64,000 nucleotides of DNA from positions 130,015-194,014 of the forward strand of contig JAKMXF010000346.1 of the NCBI GenBank assembly GCA_024704765.1. The letters are read 5' to 3'. The stretch is from Oopsacas minuta (lineage: Eukaryota; Porifera; Hexactinellida; Lyssacinosida; Leucopsacidae). Positions 22,240 to 34,488 of the stretch are shown one piece after another. The notes under the pieces were generated by a model. It saw nothing but the letters and a program-made list of their open reading frames with translations. It did no database searches and had not been told where the DNA came from. The translations under genes and the position numbers were made by a program. Position 1 is the first letter of the stretch. Every line of letters begins with the position of its first letter.

Positions 22240-24330
22240 CAGATGCTTTCTTAGAAACTATCAAATCCCTGAAGCCAAGATCGATTCTATTCCTCCTATG
22301 TTCTCCCAACTTATTTCTGACCGCAATGTCTACGGCAAACGAAGTGATCTACTCACTTGGCAAGGTCTTCTTTTTCACTCTACACATTTGCCAGTCCTCT
22401 GAAATAATGTCTTAGTGACACAAGCATAGTGTTTCATTGTGAACTCATCCAAGAAGGTAGAAAACCATTGTTTGAATTTACAAACAAGTGTCTCGGACAC
22501 ACACTAAGACCAATTTCGGATTTAATTTCATCTGTAGCTCAGGACTAGGATGTTGATCTTATTTAAATAGCAACTTATGTCCTAAAGCTATATGGTGATG
22601 AAAGCTAGAACCATGAAATGATTAACTCTTGTCAGCAATTTATCGAGCATAGGACATTCGGAAGTGCTGTTAAAAGGTTACCTTTAAACAATTCATTGTT
22701 TTTGATAGATTTCTTGGAAATCGGGAAACGTTAGTCACAAAAATGCGAAGTTTGTGTTAGCCAGAAAGCATAGTCTTCCCTCCATATAACATAATTTCTG
22801 ACTAGCGTGCTAGAAATATGCTAATCCATCCAATATTAATGAAATTCAGAATTCGGATGGCGTCAATATTGGTTTCGGAATTTCGTATATATATCCATCT
22901 TGAAACAAACTGGTTTAAGTACTTCTAGTTATTGGAAATTGTTCCAGAACTATCTGAGAATTAATATCTCTTAAATTTAATTTAAAGATGTCTGATGGCT
23001 TAGATGGCTTAGGGTGTCATAAAATCTATCATCAGTTTAATGGAATACTGTAGTTCTACACCAAAAATTTAATTCTTTTGGATTCAAGGTATTTCACAAA
23101 TTGACTCATCTGGTACTATTGTATGATCAAATGACATCCCAAATTCACCATTTTGTGTACGACCATTGCATTATTGGTTCAAAAGGAAAATCCGCGAGAA
23201 CTTCAATTTTATTTGGACACCATTGCTAACTCCGAAGTTGATTCAATTGCATAAGAGGGTATTCTAATTCCCAAAGGACTTGCAAATGTGACCTTTCACC
23301 CCACCATAATAGATGATAAGATTTCAGGGATTTAAGTGGAGCAGATGGCGCTCATTGCCAACTATGTACTACCAATATATCTGAATTAGAAGAATTAGAA
23401 ATCGTAAGGTCAGGATTTCCAATCAACTGGAGCATTACTACTGCTAAAGAAATATTTTCTATAGTTGATGCAGGGGAATATTTCTTGCTCCCTTTTATAC
23501 AACATCATGGCTTGACCCATCCACGACTATTAAGCATAGACATAATTCCTGCATCTCCTCTACATATATACATTTGCGTCTTCAATTGGTACGCGAATTT
23601 AATATATCAACTACGTTCAAGCACTTATAAATGGTCACCTTCCTCCAGAGTTATAGTTGATTTTATCAAATTTGCTAGCGAGCTTTTATATGAAAGACTG
23701 GTGTGAAAATGAATCAACCAAGCACTGACGGAGTGACACCTTCCACAGGGAATGTTGCTAGATCTTGTTTCCTCAATAAGAAATACTTTATCTATTGGAT
23801 GTGTATCATGATTCCACCAGATCTGAGTGGACCAATACGTACCTTACAAGCCAAACTTTCTGTATTGTTACCCGTCTTTAACTCTAATCAAGCAATTGAC
23901 ACGGACAAATTGGATTCGCTTTGCAAAGACACCTATGAATCAATACTCATCGATTTTCCATGGGCAAGTGTAACTCCATCACCTCACAGACTACGAGCTT
24001 ATTCTCTAGAATTAATTGAAGATTGTAATAATGATTTCGGACTGAAGGACTTTTCTGAGGAAGCAGTCGAGGCATGCAATAAATTGATTTGAAACTACCG
24101 TCAATATCTTGCCAGAAAGATGGCATTTACATCAAACGCAAAGGATGCGCTAGTCCGTTTGCTTAGTCAAAGTGACCATGTTCAAGCGAGTTACCGACAG
24201 CGAACTGAGTGCTGAATATGTGGAGAATTTGGTCATGCATGTCGCTTGAGATATATTCTGCGGCAGCTAGTACCCAAGAACAAGATGCATTATTCCAATC
24301 ACTTGTCATTGATAATTGAATTCTAACTCA
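22240..24330 (+). pseudogene. Decayed ORF of an unclassified transposon-like family
   Basis: Coding-like peptide segments appear in order on the + strand with many stops: QLISDRNVYGKRSDLLTW (about 22310), KLYGDES and SCQQFIEHRTFGSAV (about 22590-22670), VQKENPRELQFYLDTIAN (about 23180) and IPKGLANVTFHPTIIDDKIS. The longest open part, 23485-24092, has NWYANLIYQLRSSTYKWSPS and then TGNVARSCFLNKKYFIYWMC. The end reads GLKDFSEEAVEACNKLI, NYRQYLARK and a CxxC-like knuckle with GHxC near 24215-24250. The SEEAxEAxNK...RKxS...SD block resembles, from memory, an uncharacterised transposon-like protein family in aphid and Hydra genomes. No catalytic assignment is possible. Clearly non-functional. Confidence 0.55.
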
Positions 24331-24656
24331 TAATATTTAGTGGGAAGACAAAAGTATAAGCAAGCTTGAATATCTATCAATTAGACTTACAGGGCGGTTA
24401 ATTAAATATCATTGCTAAATTGATGGATTAAGTTTTTTGGAGAATACAAAGAATTTCAAAATTTCACATCACATGGGTGATCATATTAAAGTTCATGGGT
24501 TACTAAAAATATAAATAATCAACCATAATAATAAATTTTTTGTCAAACTTTAGAATACCTGAAAATACACATAATGCGAAATCCTACATAAATTCTGATA
24601 GTTGCAATCAACTCGCGATCACTGATTTCCTATATATCAATAGTACATTTCAAATA

Positions 24657-25947
24657 CAAGGGCTGTTCAATCTGTAATGAGACTAATGTATCGAATTCAT
24701 ATTCTAGTTAATACAGCTCTAAGCCTAATATCAGATTGCAAGCCTAACTTGATTGTCTAACTTCGTTACAATATACTCTTTACTCTACTAGCGTATTCTT
24801 CAGTATAAAGTTTCATTTGTATACTACATTTTCAGCTAATGGATTTAGCAAAGATTGAAATCGACAAATAATTTCGTACCTGTGGAAAAAGGGGAATACT
24901 GGCTCAAACATTCTTCGTGAAATGCAGGATATTTTCGGTGATGAATGTCCTTCAAAAGCCACCATATTATATATGGATCGAACGTTTTGATAATGGCGAT
25001 GAGGAACTCCACGATGACCCTCGTCCAGGTCGTCCGACTTCCTCAAAAACCCGCAGGAATATCGAGAAGGTCCAAACAATTTTAGACGAGGACAGACAGA
25101 CGAATAACCCTGCGAGGGTTGGAAGGGAGGGTAGGTATATCAAAAGCCACACTACACTCGATTATCACTGAGGATCTGGAAATCTCGAAGGTAACTGCGC
25201 GTTGGGTCCCAAAACTTCTTTCAAAAGAACAAAAACGCGGAAGGATCAGAGTTAGCGAAGGATTACTTTCAAGATACAAGGCAGAGGAAGACCTTTTGGA
25301 TCTTATAGTAACGGAGGGGATGAAACTTGGTTTCATTATTATGAACCAGAGAGCAAAACTCAATTGAGGCAGTGGAAGAGACGTGATGAACCTGTACTCA
25401 TCAAGGTAAAGGCCGCAGAATCAGCAGGGAAAAGAATGCCAACAGTATTTTGAGATAGGGAAGGAATCATACTCCTCGACTGGTTGCCTGAGAAGACAAC
25501 CTTAAACAGTGATTATTACATTGACGAATAAACTTGAGAGGCGAGGCAAGTTGACATGTGGCGTATTGCTGCAACTTGACAACGTAAGGCCCGATGTAAG
25601 CTCCAAGACAATGGCTGCAATTGACGACTTAGGGTTTGAATGCCTCCCTCATCCCCGCATAGTCCAGACCTGACTCTCAGGGACTACTGGATGTTTGGAT
25701 AGCTGAAGAGACCTCTTCGAGGAAAGAGATTTGAGGATTTTAAACGGCTGGAGTATGAATAAAACAGTGGGAAAAAGGGATCCCTAAAGAATTATATACC
25801 ACTGGGCTGGAAAAGTTACCAAAACGATGGGAACGATGTATAAAGTCAAAGGGGGACTTTATCGAAACATTGGATAATCAATTATGATAAGTATGGGTTT
25901 ACTATATGAATTATGAAAAAGTCTCATTATTTATTGAACAACCCTTC
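24657..25947 (+). mobile_element. mariner element
   Basis: Terminal repeats CAAGGGCTGTTCAATCTGTA on the left and, read inward from the right, GAAGGGTTGTTCAATAAATA. Both continue into AATGAGACT. TA lies on either side (24655-24656 and 25948-25949). Length 1291 bp, standard for mariner. Confidence 0.88.
24838..25887 (+). pseudogene. mariner transposase, broken
   Basis: The N-terminal helix-turn-helix is partly readable (REMQDIFGDECPSKATIYYW across a frame change), followed by WIERFDNGDEELHDDPRPGR, the mariner linker. The first catalytic Asp is in the DETWF equivalent near 25320 (split by a frame change; FHYYEPESK continues in another frame). The second lies in QLDNVRPD near 25580, where the usual HDNARPH has decayed. 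The terminal part SKGDFIETLDNQL stops at 25885-25887. At least five frame changes or stops. Confidence 0.82.
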
Positions 25948-26732
25948 TAACTATCTAGTAAACTAATACCTATTGCCACTAAATTCCGAATGAAGCCACT
26001 GTGGCACGGTATACACAATTGTCATCAGGCTTTACTTTAGATACTGAAACAATGTGATCAAAATACCTTATCAATTGTATCGGAGTGAATTGCTAATTGG
26101 AAATACATTTGAGTCACGTTTCAGCAAAATGGGTAAATGTAAGTCAATAGTATGTGTAAGCATTTGACGCATTGCGAGTGAACATTTATTGACCAAACAA
26201 TTTAGAAGTAGTGAGTCATGAATTATACCAAATTATACGTTTTCGGTCAGATCTGGTGACCCTATCATGAGTATCCACATCCATGCTATTGTCGATAGCT
26301 TCCAATGGACTAAATGGATGCACATTAACTTCATTAAGTGTATTCATCTTACCCTTTCCCTCTGATTCACTTGGACTAGGCTCTCTCTTCATGGGATCTA
26401 TATTGTCAGATAATGAAGAAATGTATTCAAATTGTGAACTTGGAAGTGTTCATTTACTACGGGCGTTCAATAAATTATAATCACTGTGTTACTGTGGGGA
26501 TTTATAACACAACAATACTATATTGATAGTTGAATATGAATACTTAATCCTCTGTCTACAAGCTAGTATTGATTTTTTCATTATCGCTCAAAAACTCAAC
26601 AAGTTATATCAAATTTTACAACAGGTGTTTTTTATCTTTCCATTTATGACATCACTTGGCAAGAATTCTATAATCGAGCAAAGAGTTTATGTCAAGGTTC
26701 GTACTCTCCTCGTGAAATCTGCACACGAGATA

Positions 26733-28046
26733 CAGGGTGCGTTTTAAGTTCTGTCCCATAGTCAAATCCTCATAACTTTACTACAATAGATCTTTTACTA
26801 TTTAAACTTTTATACCAGTTTACTATGATCAATACAATTACATAATCGCACTGATTACTCAATATAACCTCCCTTGCCATGAATGACACTTGATATCCTG
26901 CCAGGTAGGGCCTCAACTGCAGCACGGAGTACATCTTGGGGTATTTTCTCCTACTCTTCTCGCAATTTTCGCTTCAAAGAGTCTATACTCTTGTGAGATT
27001 TAGCACAGACTCTGCTTTCGAGAATGGACCATACCGAATAGTCCATTGGGTTCAGGTCTGGGCTATATGGAGGCCATTGCTCTTTCTCAATAAAACATGG
27101 AATATTGCTCTGAAGCCAGGTTTGGGTAACATTTGATGTGTGAGCTGGTGCTCCGTCTTGTTGAAATACAAATGACCCACCATTAAACATGGTTTGGCTA
27201 AGGTTCTTCACTATGGGCTCTAAAATTAAGTCACGATAAGTTGTCGAGTTTATTTTTACGCCTGCAGGCACAAAAATTAGTGGCGTCCGACCAACAGCCG
27301 ATATTCCAGCCCAAACCATTACTGAAAGTGGTTTTTGGACTCGAGGAACGTACTTCAGATCTGGATCAATAGTAGATGACTTGTGTGATATAATCCTGTC
27401 GTTTTGAGGGTTCAAAGCTTCCTCAATGGTGAAAATCTTTTCGTCGGAGAATACAATTTTTATAATATCATGATTTACGTGCCTACGTAATTGTCCTTTA
27501 CATCTTTGAAGCCTCTTGACCTTTACTTGCTCACTTAGGAAGTGAACTCTCTTTCTTCTGAATGAACGCATGCCTAAGTTCACTTTCACAATTTTCCGTA
27601 CTGAAGACTCTGATACTTTGAGTTCCTGAGCCATTTTCCTCATAGAACGCCGTGGGTTCCTACGGATACGTTCCCGCACCAACTTTTGGAGTGCTGGAGT
27701 CGTTACTGAAGGGGGACGACCACTTCTTGCTTTGTCACAAACTTTCCCAGTCTCGTTGTACCTCCGAATCGTACGATAGACAAACTTACGTCTATTAGCG
27801 GGAATATTGAGCAACTTCAAAATTTCTTTCTGAGTCTTGCCATTTTTAGCTAACTCAATAATAGCTGACCTTTCGTGTTCCATCAAATGAAAATACTAAT
27901 ACGTGAGAATGGTGTATTGTATAATAGGTATAGGTGCTAGCTAAACAATATAGTAAAAGAATCAACATAGTAGTATTAAGGATATGCTTAGAATATAGAT
28001 CATACAATAACACATAAAGATGGGACAGAACTTAAAACGCACCCTG
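26733..28046 (-). mobile_element. maT (DD37D) transposon, nearly intact, nested
   Basis: Terminal inverted repeats CAGGGTGCGTTTTAAGTTCT at both ends match over about 27 bases. TA duplications lie at 26731-26732 and 28047-28048. The insertion sits inside the coding region of an older mariner. Length 1314 bp. Confidence 0.93.
26855..27883 (-). pseudogene. maT-type (DD37D) transposase with one nonsense codon
   Basis: About 342 codons. Two N-terminal helix-turn-helix motifs (ERSAIIELAKNGKTQKEIL; RRSMRKMAQELKVSESSVRK) come first. Catalytic residues follow in IVFSDEKIFT, FQQDGAPAHT and PYSPDLNPMDYSVW. Counting from the second Asp to the Asp of NPMDY gives 37 intervening residues, the maT spacing. 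The single lesion seen is TAG at about 26951-26953 where WEKIPQ would be expected (Trp to stop). Beyond it the frame continues KIPQDVLRAAVEALPGRISS to a terminal GGYIE and the true stop at 26855. ATG 27883 starts the protein; the codon before it is TTG. One substitution from intact, so probably a recent arrival. Confidence 0.9.
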
Positions 28047-29852
28047 TATGCATCTTGATTTAGTTCAAGTCTATAATACGAAAGGTGCTCTGTCTTATGC
28101 AGGAGTCAGAAGATGGGCTCAGCGTTTCAGGCTGGGAAGAAAGTCTATCGAAGATGACCCTCGGCCTGGAGCACCAATTACGGCTGCATCTCCCATTAAA
28201 TCGTGCTCTATCAAGAAACTGATAGACCTAGACCCACATATAACTATCTGGGAACTTCCTAATAGTGTTGGCTTCTCGATGGGAAGTGTAGACCACATTT
28301 TAAGATCACAGCTCAAGTTGCGAAGGTTTGCACTAGATGAATCCCACATTTACTCACAAAGGTCCAGAAAGAGACAAGGGTGAGATGTTGGCGTAATCTC
28401 CTTATATCCTACAAAGAATGCGACCGGCGAAGATTATTTGAAATAGTGGCTGGTGATGAGACATGGGTTCAGCCTAACACACCTTTTTCCAAACAGGCAA
28501 ATATGGTGTGGATAGGAAAGCCCTCGGACCCTGATGATATCGCGTCCAGATTTTTAGAACATCGAGAATCATGTATTGCATATTTTTTGATGCACATGGC
28601 CCAGTGGCCCAGGTGATAATTCCAAAGGGACAAACTGTTACTGGAAGCTTCTACACTAGTAATTATCTTGGTGCAGTGGAAGAAAGCTTGTTGAAGAGGA
28701 GAAACGGACTGGTGCTAAAGGGTTGAGATTATTACATGATAATGCCCGTCCTCACAAAACCAAGCAAGTCAAAGAATAAATCTTAAGGGTGGGGATGATT
28801 GAGCTTGAACATCCACCCTACAGCCCAGATCTAGCTCTTTGTGATTTCTATCTCTTCCCTAAGCTTAAGGAATACCTCTCTGGCCGTCATTTTAGCAACA
28901 GCGCAGTACTGGGATCGGCGATTTTCCAGTATCTCAAACGGATACCGCCGGAAGACGATAAAAATAATTTTGTACGATGGTTGGAGCGTCTTCAATGCTG
29001 TATAAATAATGGTGGGGATTATTTCGAAAAGATTAAACACTGATTGTTTGTGTACAATATACTTTTGGGGATAGTGATCAGAAATTATTGAACACCCGTA
29101 GTAGTAATGAACAAAGATCATAAATACTCACTATTTGTGATAGTTGATGAGTCTCATAATTATCTTGAAACACTTCCCTATGGACTACATTTCTAATCTA
29201 TGGATATAGAAGTACCAATTGAGAGATATCATCACCGTATACTACAAATCTATCATCTAGGTGGATCATTTGATTCTCTTTGTCAGTTTCAGTGCGTTCC
29301 CAACTCGGTAGGAAATTAGAGAAATTACTCACTTCAATGGCATCGTGAGGTTACAATTTTTTGAGACGTATATTAATAGCGAGTTTCATTACTTTAACAT
29401 GGCGCCAAAGGACTCGTGCGTATGGGAGGAGTCCCTCACCTGAATGAGCTGAATACGGTCTGCTAATTGTTGTACCGAACCTTTTTACTCCCTTTTTCTA
29501 TTCTTGCTTTGTTTTATCCCACACAAAGTTTTCGGGAAATTTAAGTAGGAGTATTCTCGGGCAATTGGAAAATTTGGTCTGTCCAGAACCATCCCATTAG
29601 TGTGGAATGCCTAAGGTTCCTACTACAGCATTAATATCAGCAGTTCCCTTGAATGCAACACCCTGCTTATCCTCCAGATGAAGTGCTAGCCGAACAACGT
29701 GTTGCAAATTAGCATGGAGTTCAATGGAGAATATTCTATATCAAGCTTCATATGCAGAACCATATCTGGCTTCCTGATAGTTATGTATTTCATTATTCTC
29801 TCCGGATTTATCACTATCTCTACGGTAACAAAACTTAATTTTTGCTCTATTG

Positions 29853-30170
29853 CAGGGGCGTGGAAACTTTTCTCTCCGCGGGCCGCATTCTAATTCCATA
29901 TTATATGCGGGCTATGTTGACCTATGACTACGTTCCATGTCCTAATATATTACAAAAACTCTACTAGCTAATTGTAAAATATACAAAATTATATATAAAA
30001 ATTTCCTAATATTAATCAAATTTTCCATGGGACGATATTTCCGAGTGCCTAATGTTGAGTAATATAGTGATCAATTAATTTGAATACTCAAATAACTTAT
30101 GCCAGAGGGGCCGGTTCAAAATCATGAGCCGGACGGATCCGGCCTGTGGGTCGTAGTTCGCCCACCCCTG
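29853..30170. mobile_element. Short non-autonomous hAT element (MITE)
   Basis: Starts CAGGGGCGTGGAAACTTTTC followed by GCGGGCCGCA, and ends GTTCGCCCACCCCTG, the typical hAT CAGGGGyGGGCAAAC end type. The flanking 8 bases are CTCTATTG and GCCTATTG, 6 of 8 matching. At 318 bp it has no room for a transposase. Confidence 0.8.
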
Positions 30171-30486
30171 GCCTATTGTGACCTTTATCGACATACTTAT
30201 AGAGGTACTTGACTGGGAAGTCCGACATTTCGTTACACATTTCGTTACACGACATTTCGCTACTTATTTGATTGGTCAATTTTAATTATTATTTTAAATC
30301 AAATTTTAAAGTAGTTTAACGGTTTGAAAAATAAATAAAGTACTCAGATATCAATATACAATTCTAAGTAAAGTTAAATAATACTCATAAATTGTTCTTG
30401 AAATAAGGATTCGATAATAATATAGGAATTTCAATGTATCAACTGTGAATTTCTAAGGTCAAACTTGTATAGTTTCCCTGATAGGG

Positions 30487-30627
30487 TAAAAAGCTCTGAC
30501 TAAGGTAGATGAAAGTTATTTTAGGATTCGTATATATGGTTCATCATGAGCAGTATAATACTGCTCATGATGAACCATATATACGAATCCTAAAATAACT
30601 TTCATCTATCTTAGTCAGAGCATTTTA
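30487..30627. repeat. Near-perfect 70-bp-arm palindrome with 1-nt loop
   Basis: The arm ending CATCATGAGCAGTAT at 30556 is followed, after a single A, by ATACTGCTCATGATG. Pairing continues outward for about 70 bases with only two mismatches. Transcribed, it would form a very stable hairpin; as DNA, a cruciform. Confidence 0.9.
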
Positions 30628-31324
30628 CTCTATTTTCAAAATTACAAACGACAGCAATATTTTCTTGGAATTCAAGGTCGCTTCGCTTACCATGAACTAG
30701 TGGGGCGACCAATTGCTGGAGACAAGCGTGAAAACGCCTTTTGGTGTTCACAGTATTTCTATAGAGCGTCATAACTCCAGCACCAACCTTCCGGATATAT
30801 TCGAAAAGTATTTATCTTGTATACATGACATACCGTATACGAAACACACCTAAGTTTTGCTGATACATATATCACGAAAACTTTGATCCTGCTCGACCGT
30901 TCAAGACGCGATTAATTAGTTCAAGTGTATAAAGCTAGCAAACTACCCGTCGATTTCGACGGAATGTCATGAGCAGTACCTTAGTTAGTTAGGAGTAGGA
31001 ACAGCGGAAATAACTCATCAGAAACTACGCAGAATTTCTAATTGGATGTCATGGCCCAATAGTAACTTAATATAATGTTGGAATATGAATTGGTACGGTC
31101 ACTGACACTGAGGAACACTTGGGATTTTGTATAGGACTATTCATGGTATAACGATATGCTACTATTTCATTGGTCTATATTAGTGCTCCATGGGATTATC
31201 TACGACTTTGTTTATCGTCTATATGTTACAGCCTTACAGAAATAAATATACGGAGCAGCTCAGTGTAGCATTTGAGTGTATGTCTTAAACAAGTCTAATC
31301 GTGTCACACTGAATTCATTAAATA

Positions 31325-31655
31325 CTAGCGCGTTTCGCTTGCTCCCGCTACGCGGTTGCGAACACTTCGTGTCCACAATCGGGCCTTGACCTTCGAGTAT
31401 ATAAACTTATGATCTCAACCTTGGCAAACGTTATGCTACTCTTTAAATCTGCTCACTTTCTGTCCCCAAAAGTGAACAATATTTATAAAATGTTGTTTAG
31501 ATTATCATATTCGATTACCAGTACAACGTTGTTTTGTTGTCGTTATTTAGTGTAACGTTTGGTTCTGGACTTACGAACTGAACCTGTACGTTTTCCATAT
31601 GGGGGAGCGAGACAGACAGACATACACAAACTGAGATTTAATAATACAGATTAGG
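31325..31655 (+). repeat. Copy of the GC-hairpin dispersed repeat
   Basis: Opens with GCGCGTTTCGCTTGC, GCGAACACTTCGTGTCC and GGGCCTTGACC. It then has TCGATTACCAG and CGTTGTTTTGTTGTC, and closes with GACAGACAGACATACACAAA and CTGAGATTTAATA. Same order of parts as at 41085-41490. Confidence 0.5.
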
Positions 31656-33146
31656 CCGTGGCTAATATTGACTGGTAATTTACTTCGCCCTGCATTTTTG
31701 GAATTTTGCGGTCTTCTATAGTTTAATAAACACAAACTGTACATTACATGTCGCTGGGAAATTAAACAATACATACTAGCCTCCTTCCATCAACTTGCTG
31801 CCTCCTCTGGTTGTCCTGATCAACCATTCAGGTTGATCAGGAGCTCTGCCATTAGCAAATTAAATGATCAACAAATAATACAATAAAAATAGATAAATAA
31901 TTTGTTTGAGAAACACTGATCTGAACAATGGAAGTAACCAATCGTATTTATTGAATTTTGAAGCTTATTGACTTCATAAAACAGCTGTACGATGTTTACA
32001 GAGTAAAGAATATGATGATGATTACTTGAGGTTACATTCCAATTCGTGTATAAACATTATCAGTTGTTTCGAATTATTTGATTGAGATAACTTCTGAAAT
32101 ATACTCAATGCATTTAGACGTAATACTTTGAACGGCTTTACAAGAATCTAAACTATAACTGGGATTCTACAAGGGTAGATTTTGTAATATTTAAGGGGAA
32201 TAATTTAATTATAAATAATAATTAAAATTGACCAATCAAATAAGTAGCGAGATGTCGTGTAACGAAATGTCGCTGTAGCGAAATGTCTGTAGCGAAATGT
32301 CTGTAGCGAAATGTCGGTATCCGACTTGACTGCCAATACTGTGGTACAGATTCCAACGTTGAGATTTGCATTGAACTTTAACAACAGATACGGATTGTAA
32401 GGTACAACCTATTTATTTTCTAGATTCATATCACTTAGCTCTACAGTACGTGAGTTGAGTCTATGCCTATACAATGGATGCCAATCCTTAGTAGTTGTTG
32501 TGAAGGCTGAGAACAATTTTATACAATTTTTAGCTCATGACCCTTAACGCATCCATGGAGCAGTTTCTTTTGCTATTCGCACGGACCATGGATCATACAA
32601 CGCTTTACAATGCTATACAATTTAGGCTGGACCTCAGGGTCAGGTATTTGAGCACAAACAATCATATCATAATCTGAAGGCTCACTCGGTTTGCAGCCAT
32701 CAAGAAGATATTTAAAATATGAGCTTGGGTAACCCAGGCTACTGAAATTCGTTATTATAGACATGTACAATGGGTCTACCATGGATATATTTTTTAAGAG
32801 TATCGCTAATCAGTCCCCGTAATTGCAATCTAAACACTTACAGTTAAATCTGGTAAATCGTTAGCTTTCTGACCAATCAGAAAACTATTAGTGAGGGGAA
32901 ATAGGTAGACCTGGCAAATATATCAGGTTTTTCATACTTCCGTACAATTGTCATTGCGTGTTGATAAGTTGGAACCTGTGCCTTGGAGAGCCAATGTAAC
33001 CCGAGGGATAAATTTTCTTTTGTCCGAACTCTTCAGCGTTAGCATTTCTCTAGCAAGAGCATCAGCTAATCCACTGTATAGATCAACACAGTTCTGTTGC
33101 TGATGTAACTTTGTATAGTTAAACTCTGCTACTCAATTTTGGCATA

Positions 33147-34488
33147 CAGAGTGTAACAACAGTGTTGTCCCCTTTCTTTTTTGTCATTGATTGAGTATAT
33201 AAAACTGAACCTTGACTATTGCATCTGACTTACTCTTTCTAGTTATTACCATAATAGTTTTTGACCATTCTATCGCAGTTTGATAAATATTATTTTTTAT
33301 CTCTTCCTTCCTACTTGGATTTCGTAAAATCATTTTCTCGGTTCGGAATGGATGTCCGCAACCATGGGTTAGAGGTTCGTTCTCAAGCAGTAGGTATGCT
33401 AAGGAGTGGTCTTTCACAGCAAAACGTAGCTCTCGAACCAGACGTTTCAGTGAGATCTGTCAAGAAGTGGTGGAGTGCGTATAAAAAAGGAATGAGCCTG
33501 GAAACCAAGACCCGTTCTGGCAGACCGCCGATTTTGAATCGGGTCAATAAAATCATTATCTCCAAAACTTGACAAAAAGAAGGCAATCAACTCGCAAGAT
33601 TGCAAAGAGATTGAATTCAACTAACGACCCTGGCTCTCACATGACAGTTTATCGCTATTTGACCAATTCAATTGGTGCATCAGCGTTCAAGAGGCAAAAG
33701 ACCCCCGTTTATCAGCAAAAACATCCAGGACAGACTAAATTTTGCCAAGAGACATCAAAATTGGGGCGTGGAAGATTGGAAAAAAGTTCGTTGGTCTGAT
33801 GAGTCTCCCTTTGAATTGTATGCAACACCCAATCGGCATAATGATCGTGTTTGGGCTAAAACAGCTAAAGATGTTCCTTGCATTTTGTCGGTGAAATTTC
33901 CTCAAAAATTCATGTCTGGGGATTTATGTCGCATCAAGCACTATCTGAGCTCCATATAATTCCACAAGGACGGACTACAAACTCGCTATATTATAGGGAT
34001 GAAATATTAGCTAAGATTTGTAGAGATGCTATCAACCGTACAGAAAATATGGGACTTATTTTAGAGCTGCCAAAGTTGGGAAACATGTCCGATTTCAACT
34101 TTATGCAAGATGGTGCTCCTGCCCACACGGCTAAAATGACTCAGAAGTGGTGCCGAGATAGTCTAACGGGTTTTCGAGAAACATGACTGGCCACGGAATT
34201 CACCGGACCTGAACCCAACTGAAAACCTTTGGGCTATATTGAAAGAGAGAGTTAATGAGAAGGGTCAGATGACAAATCGAAATCAGTTAAATGAAACCGT
34301 GAAATTAGCATGGCAAGCCATTACTCCCGATATTTTGGAAGATTTTGTAGCCAACATGCCAAACAGAGTTAAAGTTGTTTTGGAAATGGGGGGTGATTAT
34401 ACAAACAAATGAAAGTTGATATTGTGTAGTTATTTCTCATAGATGCTTCTGGCAATCGAAGGGGACAAAACACTTTTGTTACACCCTG
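33147..34488 (+). mobile_element. Tc1/mariner-superfamily element (DD37E-like)
   Basis: Ends are CAGAGTGTAACAACAGTGTT and, inward from the right, CAGGGTGTAACAAAAGTGTT. Both continue to a TTGTCCCCTT block. TA duplications lie at 33145-33146 and 34489-34490. The element sits within the Helitron relic and is therefore younger. Length 1342 bp. Confidence 0.9.
33348..34412 (+). pseudogene. Tc1-like transposase, broken
   Basis: Starts MDVRNHGLEVRSQAVGML with a helix-turn-helix (QNVALEPDVSVRSVKKWW) and the GRPP linker. Catalytic blocks are VRWSDESPFEL, FMQDGAPAHTAKMTQ and NSPDLNPTENLW. Bridging a one-base loss near 34180 gives about 37 residues between the second Asp and the Glu of PTENLW, which points to the DD37E group rather than classical DD34E Tc1. 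Breaks occur near 33570 (TGA), 33790, 33900 and 34180. The C-terminus VVLEMGGDYTNK stops at 34410-34412. Confidence 0.85.

Larger units (their letters stand above)
26646..29043 (+). pseudogene. mariner transposase, interrupted and broken
   Basis: The N-terminal part (26646-26730: IIEQRVYVKVRTLLVKSAHE) is cut by the maT element. It resumes at 28048 with GALSYAGVRRWAQRF and SIEDDPRPGAP. Further conserved blocks are VAGDETWVQPNTPFSKQAN (first Asp), IPKGQTVTGSFYTSNYLG, LLHDNARPHKTK (second Asp) and EHPPYSPDLALCDFYLFPKL (third Asp), ending NGGDYFEKIKH. All three catalytic Asp codons survive, but several frame changes (near 28345, 28380, 28615, 28700) and an in-frame TAA at 28776 break the gene. 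Confidence 0.86.
26457..29101 (+). mobile_element. mariner element split by a maT insertion
   Basis: Ends are CTACGGGCGTTCAATAAATT and, read inward from the right, CTACGGGTGTTCAATAATTT, with TA at 26455-26456 and 29102-29103. Removing the maT at 26733-28046 plus one TA leaves a standard 1.33-kb mariner. The left terminus is almost identical to that of the mariner at 57880-59215, so the two belong to one subfamily. Confidence 0.88.
30216..32324. mobile_element. MULE-like non-autonomous element
   Basis: Long terminal inverted repeats of roughly 100 bp. The left begins GGAAGTCCGACATTTCG and the right, read inward, CGGATACCGACATTTCG. Both continue with tandem ACATTTCGTTAC/ACATTTCGCTAC units and a shared TTTGATTGGTCAATTTTAAT. 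The 9 bases ACTTGACTG flank both sides (30207-30215 and 32324-32332; the A may belong to the element). Long inverted repeats plus a 9-bp duplication suggest the Mutator-like superfamily, but no transposase is present to prove it. The interior carries a near-perfect hairpin and a copy of the GC-hairpin repeat. The right end matches 120-599. Confidence 0.7.
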
